Below the pieces are notes generated by a model. It saw only the letters and a list, made by a program, of their open reading frames with translations, was not told the DNA's origin and made no database searches. Of a DNA stretch of 64,000 nucleotides, positions 9,401 through 17,088 are shown one piece after another (position 1 is the first letter of the stretch; every line of letters starts with the position of its first letter). The DNA is from Methylosinus sp. PW1. GTDB lineage: Bacteria > Pseudomonadota > Alphaproteobacteria > Rhizobiales > Beijerinckiaceae. The DNA lies in contig NZ_JQNK01000009.1 in the NCBI RefSeq assembly GCF_000745215.1, forward strand, positions 1,488,001 through 1,552,000. The letters run 5' to 3'. The translations under genes and the position numbers were made by a program.

Positions 9401-9956
9401 TTTCGCCGGCGAGGAGACCGCAGCGCCGACGCGGCGCGACCGCGAGCGTCTGCTGGTCGGCCGGCTCACCCATACGCTGCTGCAACGCCTGCCGGACACG
9501 CCGCCGGAGCGGCGCGTCGAGGCGGCGCTGCGCTTTCTGGAGCTGCGCGCCGCCCCGCTCGACGCCGCGCAGCGCCAGGGGCTCGTCGCCGCCGTGCTCG
9601 CGGTGATCGGCCACGCCTCGCTCGCGCCTTTGTTCGGGCCGGGCTCGGCGCCGGAGGTGGAGATCGTCGCGAAGCTCGACAGCCCGCGCGGCGAGATCGC
9701 CATTTGCGGCCGCATCGACCGGCTCGCCGAGACAGAAACCGACGTCATCGTCGCCGATTTCAAGACCGGCGCGCCGCGCCATCCGGCGACGCCCGCGCAA
9801 TTGCGCCAGCTCGCCGTCTATCGCGCCGCGGCGCGACGGCTCTATCCGCACAAAAATGTGCGCTGCGCGCTGATCTTCACGCAGAGCGCCACGATAGAGG
9901 AGCCGGAGCCGGAGGCGCTCGACGCCGCGCTGGAGGAGATTTTGCGGGAGGTTTGA
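6456..9956 (+). CDS. addA: Double-strand break repair helicase AddA
   Basis: This is the UvrD-type helicase and second nuclease subunit of AddAB, 1166 residues, normal for alphaproteobacteria. Visible motifs in order are Walker A HAGSGKTHV (about 25-33), VDEAQDTSAAQWD (about 418), VGDEKQSIFSFQGA, LTRSFRSSPQVL, VHASKGLEAK (about 805), LLYVALTRAEERLYV, and the C-terminal nuclease ADFKTGAPR (about 1100). A Pro/Gly/Arg-rich segment at residues about 278-291 is encoded by a GC-rich palindromic repeat at 7288-7327 and looks like an in-frame insertion. No trxA-like gene follows, unlike many relatives. Confidence 0.96.
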   Translation: MSDRRPIAKDTRERQRTASDPAQSAWVAAHAGSGKTHVLSQRVVRLLLAGAPPSRILCLTYTKAAAANMAARIFDILAGWALLDDEALTAAILATGAPQPSRAELVFARRLFARTVETPGGLKIQTIHAFCERILHLFPFEANVAASFRVLDDLERAELLERARRQTLARAVLDEGELRAALETVSRLCSGGGFDELIAELLGHRAAHRNLSSGDYAELLRERLGLRESETLEAVERAIIEGGIAPRDWNGIAQALSGGGANDGKLATQLTIAAGLIGPLPGPPPLRGRGGANDQLSACVEEYLAVFFKKDGEPRGLGKQKIISAALQKQQPALLARLEEERDRLVALVEKRKAAAAFDRSMALARIGDAILSAYERMKSNRGLFDFDDLIERTRRLFQSSSPSWVLYKLDSRIDHILVDEAQDTSAAQWDILAALADEFCAGAGATRRIRTFFAVGDEKQSIFSFQGAAPEKFDAMRRDFERRFRDAELRFQPVRLTRSFRSSPQVLGAVDIVFSVEENRRGLSADREEPAPVHEAWKSDVSGLVEIWEPESSQGAETPEDWRLPLDYVNEAGPPARLARKIARKVKALLAPQNGECVEDRGAMRPVRPGDVMILVRKRDAFFEGVIRALKAEAIPVAGADRLDLSGHIAVMDLVALGRVALLREDDLTLATLLKSPLFGFTDDDLIALAPKREGALIDALAASPEPAHREAAARVEAWAREARIRAPFDFYSHILSAGGGRERLVGRLGQEANDAIDEFLRLALTFEREQAQGLAGFLASVESLQLSVKRDMEAAGDAVRVMTVHASKGLEAKIVFLPDTCGGPSGRHDPKIFRLGEEDGATLVWSSAMAADPPAVASAREALREAAREEHRRLLYVALTRAEERLYVGGFHGPAGRGAGCWYDAIRNALEPACDSAPDALDETKQILRYGVTAHGATAANETREAAATIVPLYARTPAPEERAPAPPLRPATALAAADPFAGEETAAPTRRDRERLLVGRLTHTLLQRLPDTPPERRVEAALRFLELRAAPLDAAQRQGLVAAVLAVIGHASLAPLFGPGSAPEVEIVAKLDSPRGEIAICGRIDRLAETETDVIVADFKTGAPRHPATPAQLRQLAVYRAAARRLYPHKNVRCALIFTQSATIEEPEPEALDAALEEILREV
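7288..7327 (+). repeat. Palindromic repeat element inside addA
   Basis: Forty bases here are identical to 45705-45744, an intergenic site. The element has a CTCCCCCGC / GCGGGAGAG imperfect stem with loop TGC, preceded by a C-rich flank. In addA it is translated as GPLPGPPPLRGRG, a low-complexity stretch unlike the rest of the protein, and the frame is kept. Confidence 0.85.
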
Positions 9957-10043
9957 GACGAGGGAAAAGCCGGACGCGCTTTCGCCGCGATTTCACGCTA
10001 GCTTTCGTCACAATTGTCGACGCGCGCATTGGGACGATAGACC

Positions 10044-10859
10044 ATGGAGATCGACCGCGGGGATCGCATCGCCCCGCCGCCTTCGCCGGAAAGAAGCCGC
10101 GTCTGGATCGGCGCGCTCGTCGCGATTTTGGCCGCGCTCGGGCTCGCTGTCGTCATCGCGCCGGAGCTCGGCGACTTTCTGCGCCGCGAGGCCTATGCGG
10201 CGGCGAGCGCTGTCGGCGCGCCGACCCCGGCCGACGAATATGCGCCCGTCTACGCCCGGCTCGAGATGGAGCCGCTGCGGGCCGGCCTCGTCGCCTCGCC
10301 CAAAATTTCCGCGCCACTCGCCAAGCTGCTGCGCGAGCCCTGCGACAAGCGCGCGATCACGGCTCTCGCCGAGGCGCTGATCGTCGAAGGCGAGGAGCGC
10401 GTCGCCGCGCGCGGCTACAGCGGCTTCGCCGCGGCCTGCCCGGACAGCGCGATCGAGAAGGGCCGCGCCGGCGAATTGTTCCTGCGCATAGGCGATGCGG
10501 AGGGCGCGCTGAAAATCGCCGATGCGCTGATCTCAGAGCAGCCGATCCAGCCGGATTTCCATTATCTGCGCGGGCGGACGCTCTTCGCCGCCAAGCGCTA
10601 TGACGCGGCGATCGGCGAATATAAGACGGCGATCGAATTGTTCCACGATCGCGCCAAAGTGCATGAGCGACTGTTCGTCGAGCTGGCCAACGCCTATGTC
10701 GCCGTGGGCAAGCCTTGCGACGCGGCCTTCACGCTGTTTTCCTGGATCGCGCTCGATCCGACGCGGCGCGGCACGCCGGGCGCGCGCAAGCGCGTCGAGG
10801 AATATGGCGCGCTCGGCTGCCGCAATCTGCCCGCCTTCGACGAGCCGAAGAAATTGTAA
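10044..10859 (+). CDS. Membrane-anchored TPR-like protein of unknown function
   Basis: The protein has 271 residues: a short cytoplasmic N-terminus, one transmembrane helix (about 21-42, WIGALVAILAALGLAVVIAP), then a helical periplasmic domain. Residues about 165-235 look like one or two TPR units (FHYLRGRTLFAAKRYDAAIGEYKTAI split over two helices). Three cysteines (CDKRA, AACPDS, KPCDAA) and a fourth near the end (GCRN) suggest disulphides (inference). I do not recognise a named family. It starts 87 nt after addA and may be independently expressed. Confidence 0.7.
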   Translation: MEIDRGDRIAPPPSPERSRVWIGALVAILAALGLAVVIAPELGDFLRREAYAAASAVGAPTPADEYAPVYARLEMEPLRAGLVASPKISAPLAKLLREPCDKRAITALAEALIVEGEERVAARGYSGFAAACPDSAIEKGRAGELFLRIGDAEGALKIADALISEQPIQPDFHYLRGRTLFAAKRYDAAIGEYKTAIELFHDRAKVHERLFVELANAYVAVGKPCDAAFTLFSWIALDPTRRGTPGARKRVEEYGALGCRNLPAFDEPKKL

Positions 10860-10888
10860 GGGATTTCGGACCCGGGAACGATCGAAAT

Positions 10889-11016
10889 GAAATTTCCCTC
10901 ATGCTGAGCGCCTGAAAGGCGCGTCTCGAAGCGCGAGGGAAATTTCACGCGGCGGCTTCTGGAGCCCCCCCCTCGCGCTTCGAGACGGCCACTTCGCGAC
11001 CTCCTCAGCATGAGGG
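10889..11016. repeat. Nested palindromic repeat between convergent genes
   Basis: There are three perfect inverted pairs: GAAATTTCCCTC (10889-10900) with GAGGGAAATTTC (10935-10946); CCCTCATGCTGAG (10896-10908) with CTCAGCATGAGGG (11004-11016); and a 17-nt pair, 10923-10939 with 10970-10986. The first pair shares bases with the other two, so two exclusive folds are possible. The CTCATGCTGAG and GTCTCGAAG motifs resemble dispersed intergenic repeats of rhizobial genomes. It sits between two genes that point at each other and may end both transcripts. Confidence 0.75.
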
Positions 11017-11033
11017 CGAGAGCGTTGCTTTGT

Positions 11034-12068
11034 TTACAGCTTGCCGACGACGACGAGGCGCTTGATCTCGCCGCGCTCGAAAGCGCGCAGGAAAGCGGCG
11101 TAATTCTTGAACGACACGCAGCCATTGGAGTCGCCGCGCGCGCCGAGCATGTAAGTATGCGCGAGCAGGCCGGCGCGGCCGAAGATCGCGCCCTCGCCGC
11201 CGACCGGCGTCAAGCGAATCGCGCGCACGCCATGGAACAGGCTCTCGCGGAAGGTGAGATCGTAAGTATGCGGCGGCGTGACGCCGCGCATGCGCACATG
11301 GGCGAAGCGCGGATCGTCGAATTTGTCGCCGAGGCCCGAATGCGCCTCGAGACGCGTGCCGTCCGGCAGATAGACCGTATGCGCGCTGATGTCGTAGACG
11401 GCGGTCTGATTGTCATAGGCCGTCGTCGGATTGCCGCGCGTCACATTGCGCAGGCCGTCGAAGAGCCCGGTCTCCGGCGCCGCATAGGCGAGCGCCTTGC
11501 CGGTGGGCTGCAGCGGGCCGAAGACTTTCTCGAAGAAGGAGGGGCTGCTCTCCTCTTCCCCGGACGGCGCGGAGGCGGTCTTTCGCGCGCTGCGAATGGT
11601 CGGCAGATGGACGCGCAGGCCGAATTCGGAGGGGCGCGGCGGCGGCAGCGGCGCGCTGTCTTCTTCCGCTTCCGCGACCTGCTGCTCGAGGCCCGCGTCC
11701 TTGCGGGCGGGCGGCGTCGGCGCGGCCACGGGCGCCAGCGGAGGCGTCGGCAGGGATTGCGGCGCCTCGAGCGCGGCGACGACCGTCTTGGGCGCCGCAT
11801 GGGAGCGCAGATCGCCGACCAGCACTCCGAAGGGAATGGAGAAGGAGGGCGACTCGATCGAGGCCGTCGTCTCCTCGGGGCTGTCTATCGTGAGCGCGGC
11901 GGCCGCGGACGGCTCGGGCTTCTGCTCGGCGCTGCGCATCGCGAGACCCGCCAGTCCGCCCACGGTGAGGGCGCCGGCGAGAAAAAGAGTCGAGAACAGA
12001 ATGCGGCGAGAGATTTCACGGCGAGGCAATGAATTGGAAGAGCATCGTTCACCGGGATTCTTACGCAT
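11034..12068 (-). CDS. DUF2778 (Tlde1-like) envelope protein
   Basis: The protein has 344 residues: a basic N-terminus, a signal-anchor (about 22-45, RILFSTLFLAGALTVGGLAG), a long Pro/Ala-rich linker, and a C-terminal DUF2778 domain (about 215-344). The domain starts at YDISAHTVYLPDGTRLEAHSG and ends with the catalytic-type LLAHTYMLGARGDSNGCVSF, His about 304 and Cys about 317. DUF2778 resembles L,D-transpeptidases; the founding effector Tlde1 acts on peptidoglycan tetrapeptides (known for the family). Here it is more likely a resident cell-wall enzyme, because no secretion-system genes are nearby (inference). A 14-nt palindrome lies 14 nt upstream of the start. Confidence 0.82.
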   Translation of the reverse strand: MRKNPGERCSSNSLPRREISRRILFSTLFLAGALTVGGLAGLAMRSAEQKPEPSAAAALTIDSPEETTASIESPSFSIPFGVLVGDLRSHAAPKTVVAALEAPQSLPTPPLAPVAAPTPPARKDAGLEQQVAEAEEDSAPLPPPRPSEFGLRVHLPTIRSARKTASAPSGEEESSPSFFEKVFGPLQPTGKALAYAAPETGLFDGLRNVTRGNPTTAYDNQTAVYDISAHTVYLPDGTRLEAHSGLGDKFDDPRFAHVRMRGVTPPHTYDLTFRESLFHGVRAIRLTPVGGEGAIFGRAGLLAHTYMLGARGDSNGCVSFKNYAAFLRAFERGEIKRLVVVGKL

Positions 12069-12447
12069 CCACCCCCACTTTCGGAAGGACTTCCGTTACA
12101 CACACTGTCGAAGCGTCTCTATGAGCGAGCCGCTCGACTACGCCACACGCGCCCGGAATGAAGCTTCTTCTCTCCGATCCCGAGCATTGTTCGAGAAACT
12201 GAAGTTACAATTTGGCGGTTTTTTGTCCGCGCTACGTAGCTTCAGCGCAAGTATTCGCAAGCTCGACTTCTCGGACCTTTCGGTTCGACCAACGCGAGCT
12301 TCACTGACCATGGAGGTGAATTACGCCGCAATATAGTAAACATTTTCGTAAATCCTTCGCATAATCTCGGCGACCGAAATGCGACGCAGGAACGCGTGCG
12401 CCGGGCGCGCTTTCCCTCTATAGTCTCGGCGACAAAGGGAGCTTCGC
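12069..12447. other. Divergent intergenic region with promoter elements
   Basis: This 379-nt gap separates the minus-strand DUF2778 gene from the plus-strand regulator. CGGAAGGACTTCCG (12082-12095) is a perfect palindrome just upstream of the DUF2778 start. TATAGT at 12419-12424 is a good -10 box for the regulator. The middle is less GC-rich than its surroundings. A 71-codon ORF (12121-12336, plus) is open but has no ribosome site and matches nothing I know. Confidence 0.4.
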
Positions 12448-13461
12448 ATGAGCGGAGACAGCGCCAATTCGCATTTGGCCAATTCGCATTTGGACCGCGT
12501 GCGCTCGGTGGTCGCGGACGAGACCGCGCCGGCGCGCTCGGCGGTCGCCGCCTCCTGGCGCCGCTGCGTCACGCTGCATAAGCTCGATCCGGCGGCGAGC
12601 CTCGCGCCCGCCATTCTCACCGCCGCGGAATTGCGCGAGTCGCGCGAGAGGCTGGAGCCGCTGGCGCGCGTCGCGCAGAGCGTGATGGAACGGCTCTCGG
12701 CCGCCATCGGCGATCTCGGCTGCTGCGTTCTTCTGGCCGATGCGCGCGGCGTTCCGCTGGAACGCCGCGGCGCCCCTGCGGACGCCGAGATTTTCGACCG
12801 ACGCGGATTGCGGACCGGCGCGCGATGGAGCGAGGCGCATCAGGGCACCAACGCCATCGGCGCCTGCATCGTCGAGGAGCGCGCGCTGACGATCCATCGC
12901 GACCAGCATTTTCACGCCCAGAACACCGGGCTGAGCTGCACGGCCGCGCCGATCTTCGATCATTTGGGACGGCTGGCGGCGGCGCTCGACGTCTCCTCCT
13001 GCCGCGAGACCTTGGCCGACGGGCTGACCAATCTACTCTCCGTCGCCGTCGTCGACGCCGCGCGCACGATAGAGGCGCTGAACTTCCGCCGCGCTTTCGC
13101 CGAGGCGCGCATTCTGCTCTCGCCGCAGGCCGATCGAAACGCCGCCTCGCTGATCGCCGTCGACCGGCACGATCTCGTCATCGGCGCGACGCGCGCGGCG
13201 CGGCTCGAGCTCGGCGTCACCGATGCGCGCATAGCGGCGCAGCTGCCGGCCGCCGATCTGCTGAGCGGCGCCGGCGAGACCGAGCCGCAGAACGGAGAGC
13301 CGCAGCGAAGCGAGCTGGAAGACGCCGAGCGCGGCGCCATTCGCCGCGCCCTCGCCCGCGCCAATGGCAATGTGACCGCCGCCGCGCGCCTGCTCGGCGT
13401 CAGCCGCGCCACTCTGCATCGCAAGCTCGGGCGGCTCGGATTGTCGCAGGGACCGGGGTGA
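12448..13461 (+). CDS. GAF-Fis transcriptional regulator (AcoR-like, no AAA+ domain)
   Basis: This is a cytoplasmic regulator of 337 residues. The N-terminal sensory part (about 25-200) has the AcoR-like SWRRC and EAHQGTNAIGACIVEERALT signatures of the GAF region. A Fis-type helix-turn-helix closes the protein (about 290-330, NGNVTAAARLLGVSRATLHR). The sigma54-activating AAA+ module found in true AcoR is absent, so it probably acts on sigma70-type promoters (inference). AAAGGGA precedes the start by 7 nt. A 15-bp tandem duplication near the start (12463-12492) duplicates five residues (ANSHL). The likely target is the aldehyde dehydrogenase at 14723. Confidence 0.83.
   Translation: MSGDSANSHLANSHLDRVRSVVADETAPARSAVAASWRRCVTLHKLDPAASLAPAILTAAELRESRERLEPLARVAQSVMERLSAAIGDLGCCVLLADARGVPLERRGAPADAEIFDRRGLRTGARWSEAHQGTNAIGACIVEERALTIHRDQHFHAQNTGLSCTAAPIFDHLGRLAAALDVSSCRETLADGLTNLLSVAVVDAARTIEALNFRRAFAEARILLSPQADRNAASLIAVDRHDLVIGATRAARLELGVTDARIAAQLPAADLLSGAGETEPQNGEPQRSELEDAERGAIRRALARANGNVTAAARLLGVSRATLHRKLGRLGLSQGPG
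12463..12492 (+). repeat. 15-bp tandem duplication in the regulator N-terminus
   Basis: GCCAATTCGCATTTG occurs twice without a gap (12463-12477 and 12478-12492), giving ANSHLANSHL. It looks like recent slippage in a non-conserved part of the protein. Confidence 0.85.
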
Positions 13462-13464
13462 GAG

Positions 13465-13647
13465 CTATTTCATCTCGAACACGTAACGCACGCATAGCCT
13501 GACGAGCACATAAAAGAAAACAAAAACCGGTAAAAACAGCGCCAAGAGCGACACGTCCGCATAAACCGACAGAAGCACCCACGATACGAAATTGAGCGCC
13601 GTCGCGCCCATGTAGAATGTGGTGCGGTCGACTTCTATTTTTTTCAA
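13465..13647 (-). CDS. Small two-helix membrane protein, unknown
   Basis: The protein has 60 residues with two hydrophobic helices (about 10-30, TALNFVSWVLLSVYADVS, and about 31-53, LALFLPVFVFFYVLVRLCV) and a charged N-terminus (MKKIEVDRTT). The start is TTG one base after the stop of the upstream gene, with GGGAG at about 6 nt, so translation is probably coupled. Base composition is clearly more AT-rich than in neighbouring genes. I do not recognise a family. It ends 3 nt from the stop of the convergent GAF-Fis regulator. Confidence 0.6.
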   Translation of the reverse strand: MKKIEVDRTTFYMGATALNFVSWVLLSVYADVSLLALFLPVFVFFYVLVRLCVRYVFEMK

Positions 13648-13648
13648 A

Positions 13649-14371
13649 TCACATCTCCCAATATTTTTTGATGCTATTCGGGTCTATTTCGGTGAACGCT
13701 TTTGAAAAAAGCTCGTTGCTGATTTGACCATTCTGAAATTTATCCAAGATGACGATCTTTATCTTGCGCATTTCCTCGAGCAGCGAAACATACAATGCGG
13801 TCGCTGCGGTGACGATCAAGAACAGCGCGACGCCCCCGCCCACAGGAAGCTTGCCGTATCGCGCTTCGATGCCCTCGAATATCGCGCCTTTTCCCGACAT
13901 GCGGCTCAAGGTCGTCTTGGCCCCGGCTTTGGCCATCTCGGCGCCTCCCTTCGCCTTGAGCGCCTCTTTCATACCGGCGGCGATGGCCCCGGATCCCGCG
14001 CCCACCCCGATGAACTTCAGCGCGGTGACGACGCGCTGCATGCTCTGATATGAACGAATGAGCTCTTCGGGCGATCGCGCCATTTCCGCGTACCAGGAGC
14101 GGAATTCTTGAATCTCGATCACACGGGCTGATATGAGCGCGAAAAATTGCGACGACTTTTGTTCCGACGACGGAAAATGCGCATGGGCGCTCTGTAAAAT
14201 CTGATTGCCGAAGCGGCGCCGCTCGAAATGATCCGCGATGACGGGCATCGAATAAAGGCATGTCGTGACCGACAATGCGCCGGGAGGATTGTCCTCCGTG
14301 AGGCGGAAGTCGATCGAAAACAAATTGCACAGATTCCGCAATCTCGCGGCTTCGCCTGGGTTCAAAGGCAT
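13649..14371 (-). CDS. Unknown protein with one C-terminal membrane helix
   Basis: The protein has 240 residues from ATG 14371, chosen because GGGGAGG lies 6 nt upstream; a longer in-frame start at 14416 lacks a site. Residues about 1-115 look soluble and helical. A Gly/Ala/Lys-rich stretch follows (about 120-165, GVGAGSGAIAAG), then a single strong transmembrane segment (about 180-205, VGGGVALFLIVTAATALYV) and a charged tail. It is the first gene of a two-gene unit with the 60-residue membrane protein. Lower GC and a position between a regulator and its probable target suggest acquisition (inference). No known domain recognised. Confidence 0.6.
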   Translation of the reverse strand: MPLNPGEAARLRNLCNLFSIDFRLTEDNPPGALSVTTCLYSMPVIADHFERRRFGNQILQSAHAHFPSSEQKSSQFFALISARVIEIQEFRSWYAEMARSPEELIRSYQSMQRVVTALKFIGVGAGSGAIAAGMKEALKAKGGAEMAKAGAKTTLSRMSGKGAIFEGIEARYGKLPVGGGVALFLIVTAATALYVSLLEEMRKIKIVILDKFQNGQISNELFSKAFTEIDPNSIKKYWEM

Positions 14372-14601
14372 GATCGCCTCCCCTCGAAAATCGACGTTGA
14401 AAATCTCGTCCCGCATCTTCCCGGATCATTCGCGGTCACGCCGAAGACGCGTCCGCCAGCCTCGCCGAGAGGGGAACAACTAATCAAAACAATGTGAACT
14501 TTTGAGGCGCGGCGGCATGGCTCCGATACGGGCTTTCCCTGTCGCCTCGCGCGTGGAATTCGGGCCAGAGCCGTCGCTGTGACGTCTTCGCCCGCCCCGA
14601 T

Positions 14602-14619
14602 TGTCGCAAATCTGCGACA
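14602..14619. promoter_or_regulatory. Palindromic operator upstream of the aldehyde dehydrogenase
   Basis: TGTCGCA-AATC-TGCGACA is a perfect 7-bp inverted repeat 104 nt upstream of the dehydrogenase start. Fis-type activators of the AcoR group bind inverted sites of this general form (established for the group). A 16-nt GC palindrome (14650-14665) lies between it and the gene. I saw no -24/-12 sigma54 promoter here. Confidence 0.6.
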
Positions 14620-14722
14620 CCTCGGGCCGGTTCATGCGTTCTCCCTCTGGCGCCGCCGGCGGCGCGGGCGGATGATCTCCCCCGACGCCGCAAAGGCGCA
14701 GAGACACTAAAGGGGAAACGTC

Positions 14723-16240
14723 ATGACGAGGCCCGAATTCCTCCGCTCCACGACGCCGAAGTTCGAGGCGCGCTACGAGAATTTCATCGGCGGCCGCTGG
14801 GTCGCTCCGCGCGCCGGCCGCTATTTCGAGAATGTGACTCCGGTCAATGGACAGATTCTCTGCGAGGTCCCGCGTTCCGACGCGACCGACATAGAGCTCG
14901 CGCTCGACGCCGCCCATGCCGCCAAGGACGCTTGGGGCCGCGCCAGCGTCGGCGAGCGTGCGCGCGTTCTCCTCGCCGTCGCCGATCGCATGGAGCAAAA
15001 TCTCGCAGCGCTCGCGGAAGCCGAGAGCTGGGACAATGGCAAGCCGATCCGCGAGACGACGGCTGCCGACATTCCGCTCGCCATCGATCATTTCCGCTAT
15101 TTCGCCTCGGCGATCCGCGCGCAGGAAGGCGGCATATCGGAAATCGACCACGACACGGTCGCCTATCATTTCCACGAGCCGCTCGGCGTCGTCGGCCAGA
15201 TCATCCCGTGGAATTTTCCCTTGCTGATGGCGGCGTGGAAGCTCGCTCCCGCGATCGCGGCGGGCAATTGCGTGGTGCTGAAACCGGCCGAGCAGACGCC
15301 GGCCTCCATACTCGTATGGGCGAAGATCGTCGGCGATCTGCTGCCGGCCGGCGTCGTCAATATCGTCAATGGCTTCGGCCTCGAGGCGGGCAAGCCGCTC
15401 GCCTCCTCGCCGCGCATCGCCAAGATCGCCTTCACCGGCGAGACCAGCACGGGACGGCTGATCGGCGAATATGCCGCGCGCAATCTCATCCCCACGACAT
15501 TGGAGCTCGGCGGCAAATCGCCGAACATCTTCTTCGCCGATGTGGCGGCGGAGGACGACGCTTTCCTCGACAAAGCGCTCGAAGGCTTCGCCATGTTCGC
15601 GCTCAATCAGGGCGAGGTCTGCACCTGCCCGAGCCGCGCTCTGGTGCAGCGGAGCATCTACGACAAATTCATCGAGAAGGCGGTGAAGCGCGTCGGCGCC
15701 ATCGTGCAGGGCGACCCGCTCGACGCCAAGACGATGATCGGCGCGCAAGCCTCCAAGGAGCAGATGGAAAAGATCCTCGGCTATATCGACATCGGCCAGA
15801 AGGAAGGCGCGGATATATTGATCGGCGGCGGACGCGCCGAGCTCGGCGGCGATCTTTCCGGCGGCTATTATGTGAAGCCCACAGTGCTCGCCGGCAATAA
15901 TAAGATGCGCGTGTTCCAGGAGGAGATCTTCGGACCCGTCGTGTCGGTGACGGTGTTCGACACGGATGAAGAGGCGGTGGCGATCGCCAATGACACGATC
16001 TTCGGCCTCGGCGCCGGCGTGTGGACGCGCGACATCAACCGCGCCTATCGCGTCGGCCGCGCCGTGCAGGCGGGACGCGTGTGGACCAATTGCTATCACG
16101 CCTATCCGGCGCATGCGGCCTTCGGCGGCTACAAGCAGTCCGGCATCGGCCGCGAGAATCATCGCATGATGCTCGATCACTACCAGCAGACGAAGAATCT
16201 GCTGGTCAGCTATAGCCCGGACAAGCTCGGCTTCTTCTGA
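14723..16240 (+). CDS. NAD-dependent aldehyde dehydrogenase (AldB/ExaC type)
   Basis: This cytoplasmic enzyme of 505 residues oxidises an aldehyde to the acid with NAD(P)+. The cofactor-binding region includes [18 protein letters not shown] and FTGETSTGR. The catalytic general base is Glu261 in LELGGKSP and the nucleophile is Cys300 in GEVCTCPSR. Length and the C-terminal [19 protein letters not shown] are typical of acetaldehyde dehydrogenases of the AldB/ExaC group, often controlled by AcoR-like regulators, which fits the GAF-Fis gene 1.3 kb upstream. AGGGGA precedes the ATG. Actual substrate is not shown by sequence. Confidence 0.92.
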   Translation: MTRPEFLRSTTPKFEARYENFIGGRWVAPRAGRYFENVTPVNGQILCEVPRSDATDIELALDAAHAAKDAWGRASVGERARVLLAVADRMEQNLAALAEAESWDNGKPIRETTAADIPLAIDHFRYFASAIRAQEGGISEIDHDTVAYHFHEPLGVVGQIIPWNFPLLMAAWKLAPAIAAGNCVVLKPAEQTPASILVWAKIVGDLLPAGVVNIVNGFGLEAGKPLASSPRIAKIAFTGETSTGRLIGEYAARNLIPTTLELGGKSPNIFFADVAAEDDAFLDKALEGFAMFALNQGEVCTCPSRALVQRSIYDKFIEKAVKRVGAIVQGDPLDAKTMIGAQASKEQMEKILGYIDIGQKEGADILIGGGRAELGGDLSGGYYVKPTVLAGNNKMRVFQEEIFGPVVSVTVFDTDEEAVAIANDTIFGLGAGVWTRDINRAYRVGRAVQAGRVWTNCYHAYPAHAAFGGYKQSGIGRENHRMMLDHYQQTKNLLVSYSPDKLGFF

Positions 16241-16245
16241 GCGTC

Positions 16246-16263
16246 CGGCCGGGGCGGCCGTTT
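16246..16263 (+). terminator. Possible terminator after the aldehyde dehydrogenase
   Basis: CGGCC and GGCCG pair around a short G-rich loop, followed by TTT. The stem is short, so this is tentative. Confidence 0.35.
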
Positions 16264-16412
16264 CCCTCCCTGCGGTCGCCCCGCTCCCTTTGACCTCGCT
16301 GCTCCTACGGCGGAACGCCAAAAGCATAGGTAATTATGCACAGATAGACTGCTTGCGCTATTCGTTCGAATGTCATCAATAGATCGCCATCGACTTTTCT
16401 TTTAAGGCGATC

Positions 16413-16607
16413 ATGCTCACCGACAGCCGCGAGATCATCCGTCGTCTGGAACGCGAAGGCTGGCTGCTCGTCCGCTCCAAGGGCTCGCATCGGCAATACA
16501 AGCATCCGAGCATAGTCGGACGCGTCACCGTCGCTCATCCGAAGAAGAATATTCCGCCCAAGACCGCCGCCGACATTTATCGTCAGGCCGGCTGGCCGAA
16601 GGACTGA
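16413..16607 (+). CDS. hicA: HicA-type toxin (mRNA interferase)
   Basis: The protein has 64 residues, full length for HicA, a double-stranded-RNA-binding-fold toxin that cleaves mRNA. Helix 1 is SREIIRRLEREGW, followed by the catalytic loop RSKGSHRQYKHP with the family His in GSH. It ends VTVAHPKKNIPPKTAADIYRQAG. The upstream DNA is AT-rich. The expected partner does not follow on the same strand. Instead a HicB-like gene lies on the opposite strand and ends exactly where hicA ends. Confidence 0.88.
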   Translation: MLTDSREIIRRLEREGWLLVRSKGSHRQYKHPSIVGRVTVAHPKKNIPPKTAADIYRQAGWPKD

Positions 16608-16904
16608 TTATTCCGCTGCGCGCGAGAGCCTGTCCCAAGGGGCTTCGATGGCGATGATGAAGGCGGCTCCTTCGAAGCTCTCCGCCCATTCTGGATCGTC
16701 TCTCAATTTCGACAGCTCGCGCGGCTCGGGGATCGGCGCGCCGTCCTCGCGCATGCCGTCCGCCCAAAGCTCCAGCGCCTCGGTCGCCATAACGAAGAGA
16801 TCGTCGAGCTCGTCGGCTGCCGAGAAGCAGCCTGGCGCGTCGGGAAAGCTCACGCCATAGGCGCTGCCCTCTTCCTGATGGACGATCGCGATATAGGGTT
16901 TCAT
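16608..16904 (-). CDS. hicB: HicB-type antitoxin, convergent with hicA
   Basis: The protein has 98 residues. The HicB fold opens with KPYIAIVHQEEGSAYGVSFPD and the hallmark DAPGCFSAADELDD, then an amphipathic helix (FVMATEALELWADGM). The C-terminal part may bind DNA or be degenerate; no clear helix-turn-helix is visible. ATG 16904 is chosen because an AGCAGG-like site precedes it and TATATT (plus strand 16932-16937) is a fitting -10. Its TAA abuts the hicA TGA with no base between. In known systems hicA and hicB are usually co-directional. Confidence 0.82.
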   Translation of the reverse strand: MKPYIAIVHQEEGSAYGVSFPDAPGCFSAADELDDLFVMATEALELWADGMREDGAPIPEPRELSKLRDDPEWAESFEGAAFIIAIEAPWDRLSRAAE

Positions 16905-17088
16905 GGTCGGCCTGCTTTCGAAATCGTCGACAATATAGCTCATACGCCGAATTTGGCCACGCCCTTGCGACGCCAGCAGGGTCTTGACCGCGCCCTCCGC
17001 GCGACTTAACAGCCTGACGCGAGGGGGAGGCTCGGATCGAGCATATTGGGCGCGCCGGCCCGCTCCGTCCGCCGTTGCGAGGACGGAA

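Noticed and set aside
7125..9851. 908-codon minus-strand open frame inside addA
   Set aside because: It lies fully opposite an AddA with all helicase and nuclease motifs; high GC keeps the antisense frame open.
12121..12336. 71-codon plus-strand ORF between DUF2778 and the regulator
   Set aside because: No ribosome site, no recognisable domain, and it overlaps probable promoter DNA of both neighbours.
14640..14722. Sigma54 (-24/-12) promoter before the aldehyde dehydrogenase
   Set aside because: A TGGC is present at about 14648 but no matching TTGC follows at the right spacing, and the regulator lacks the AAA+ module.
14480..16327. 615-codon minus-strand open frame over the aldehyde dehydrogenase
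   Set aside because: Antisense shadow of a full-length dehydrogenase with intact catalytic residues.
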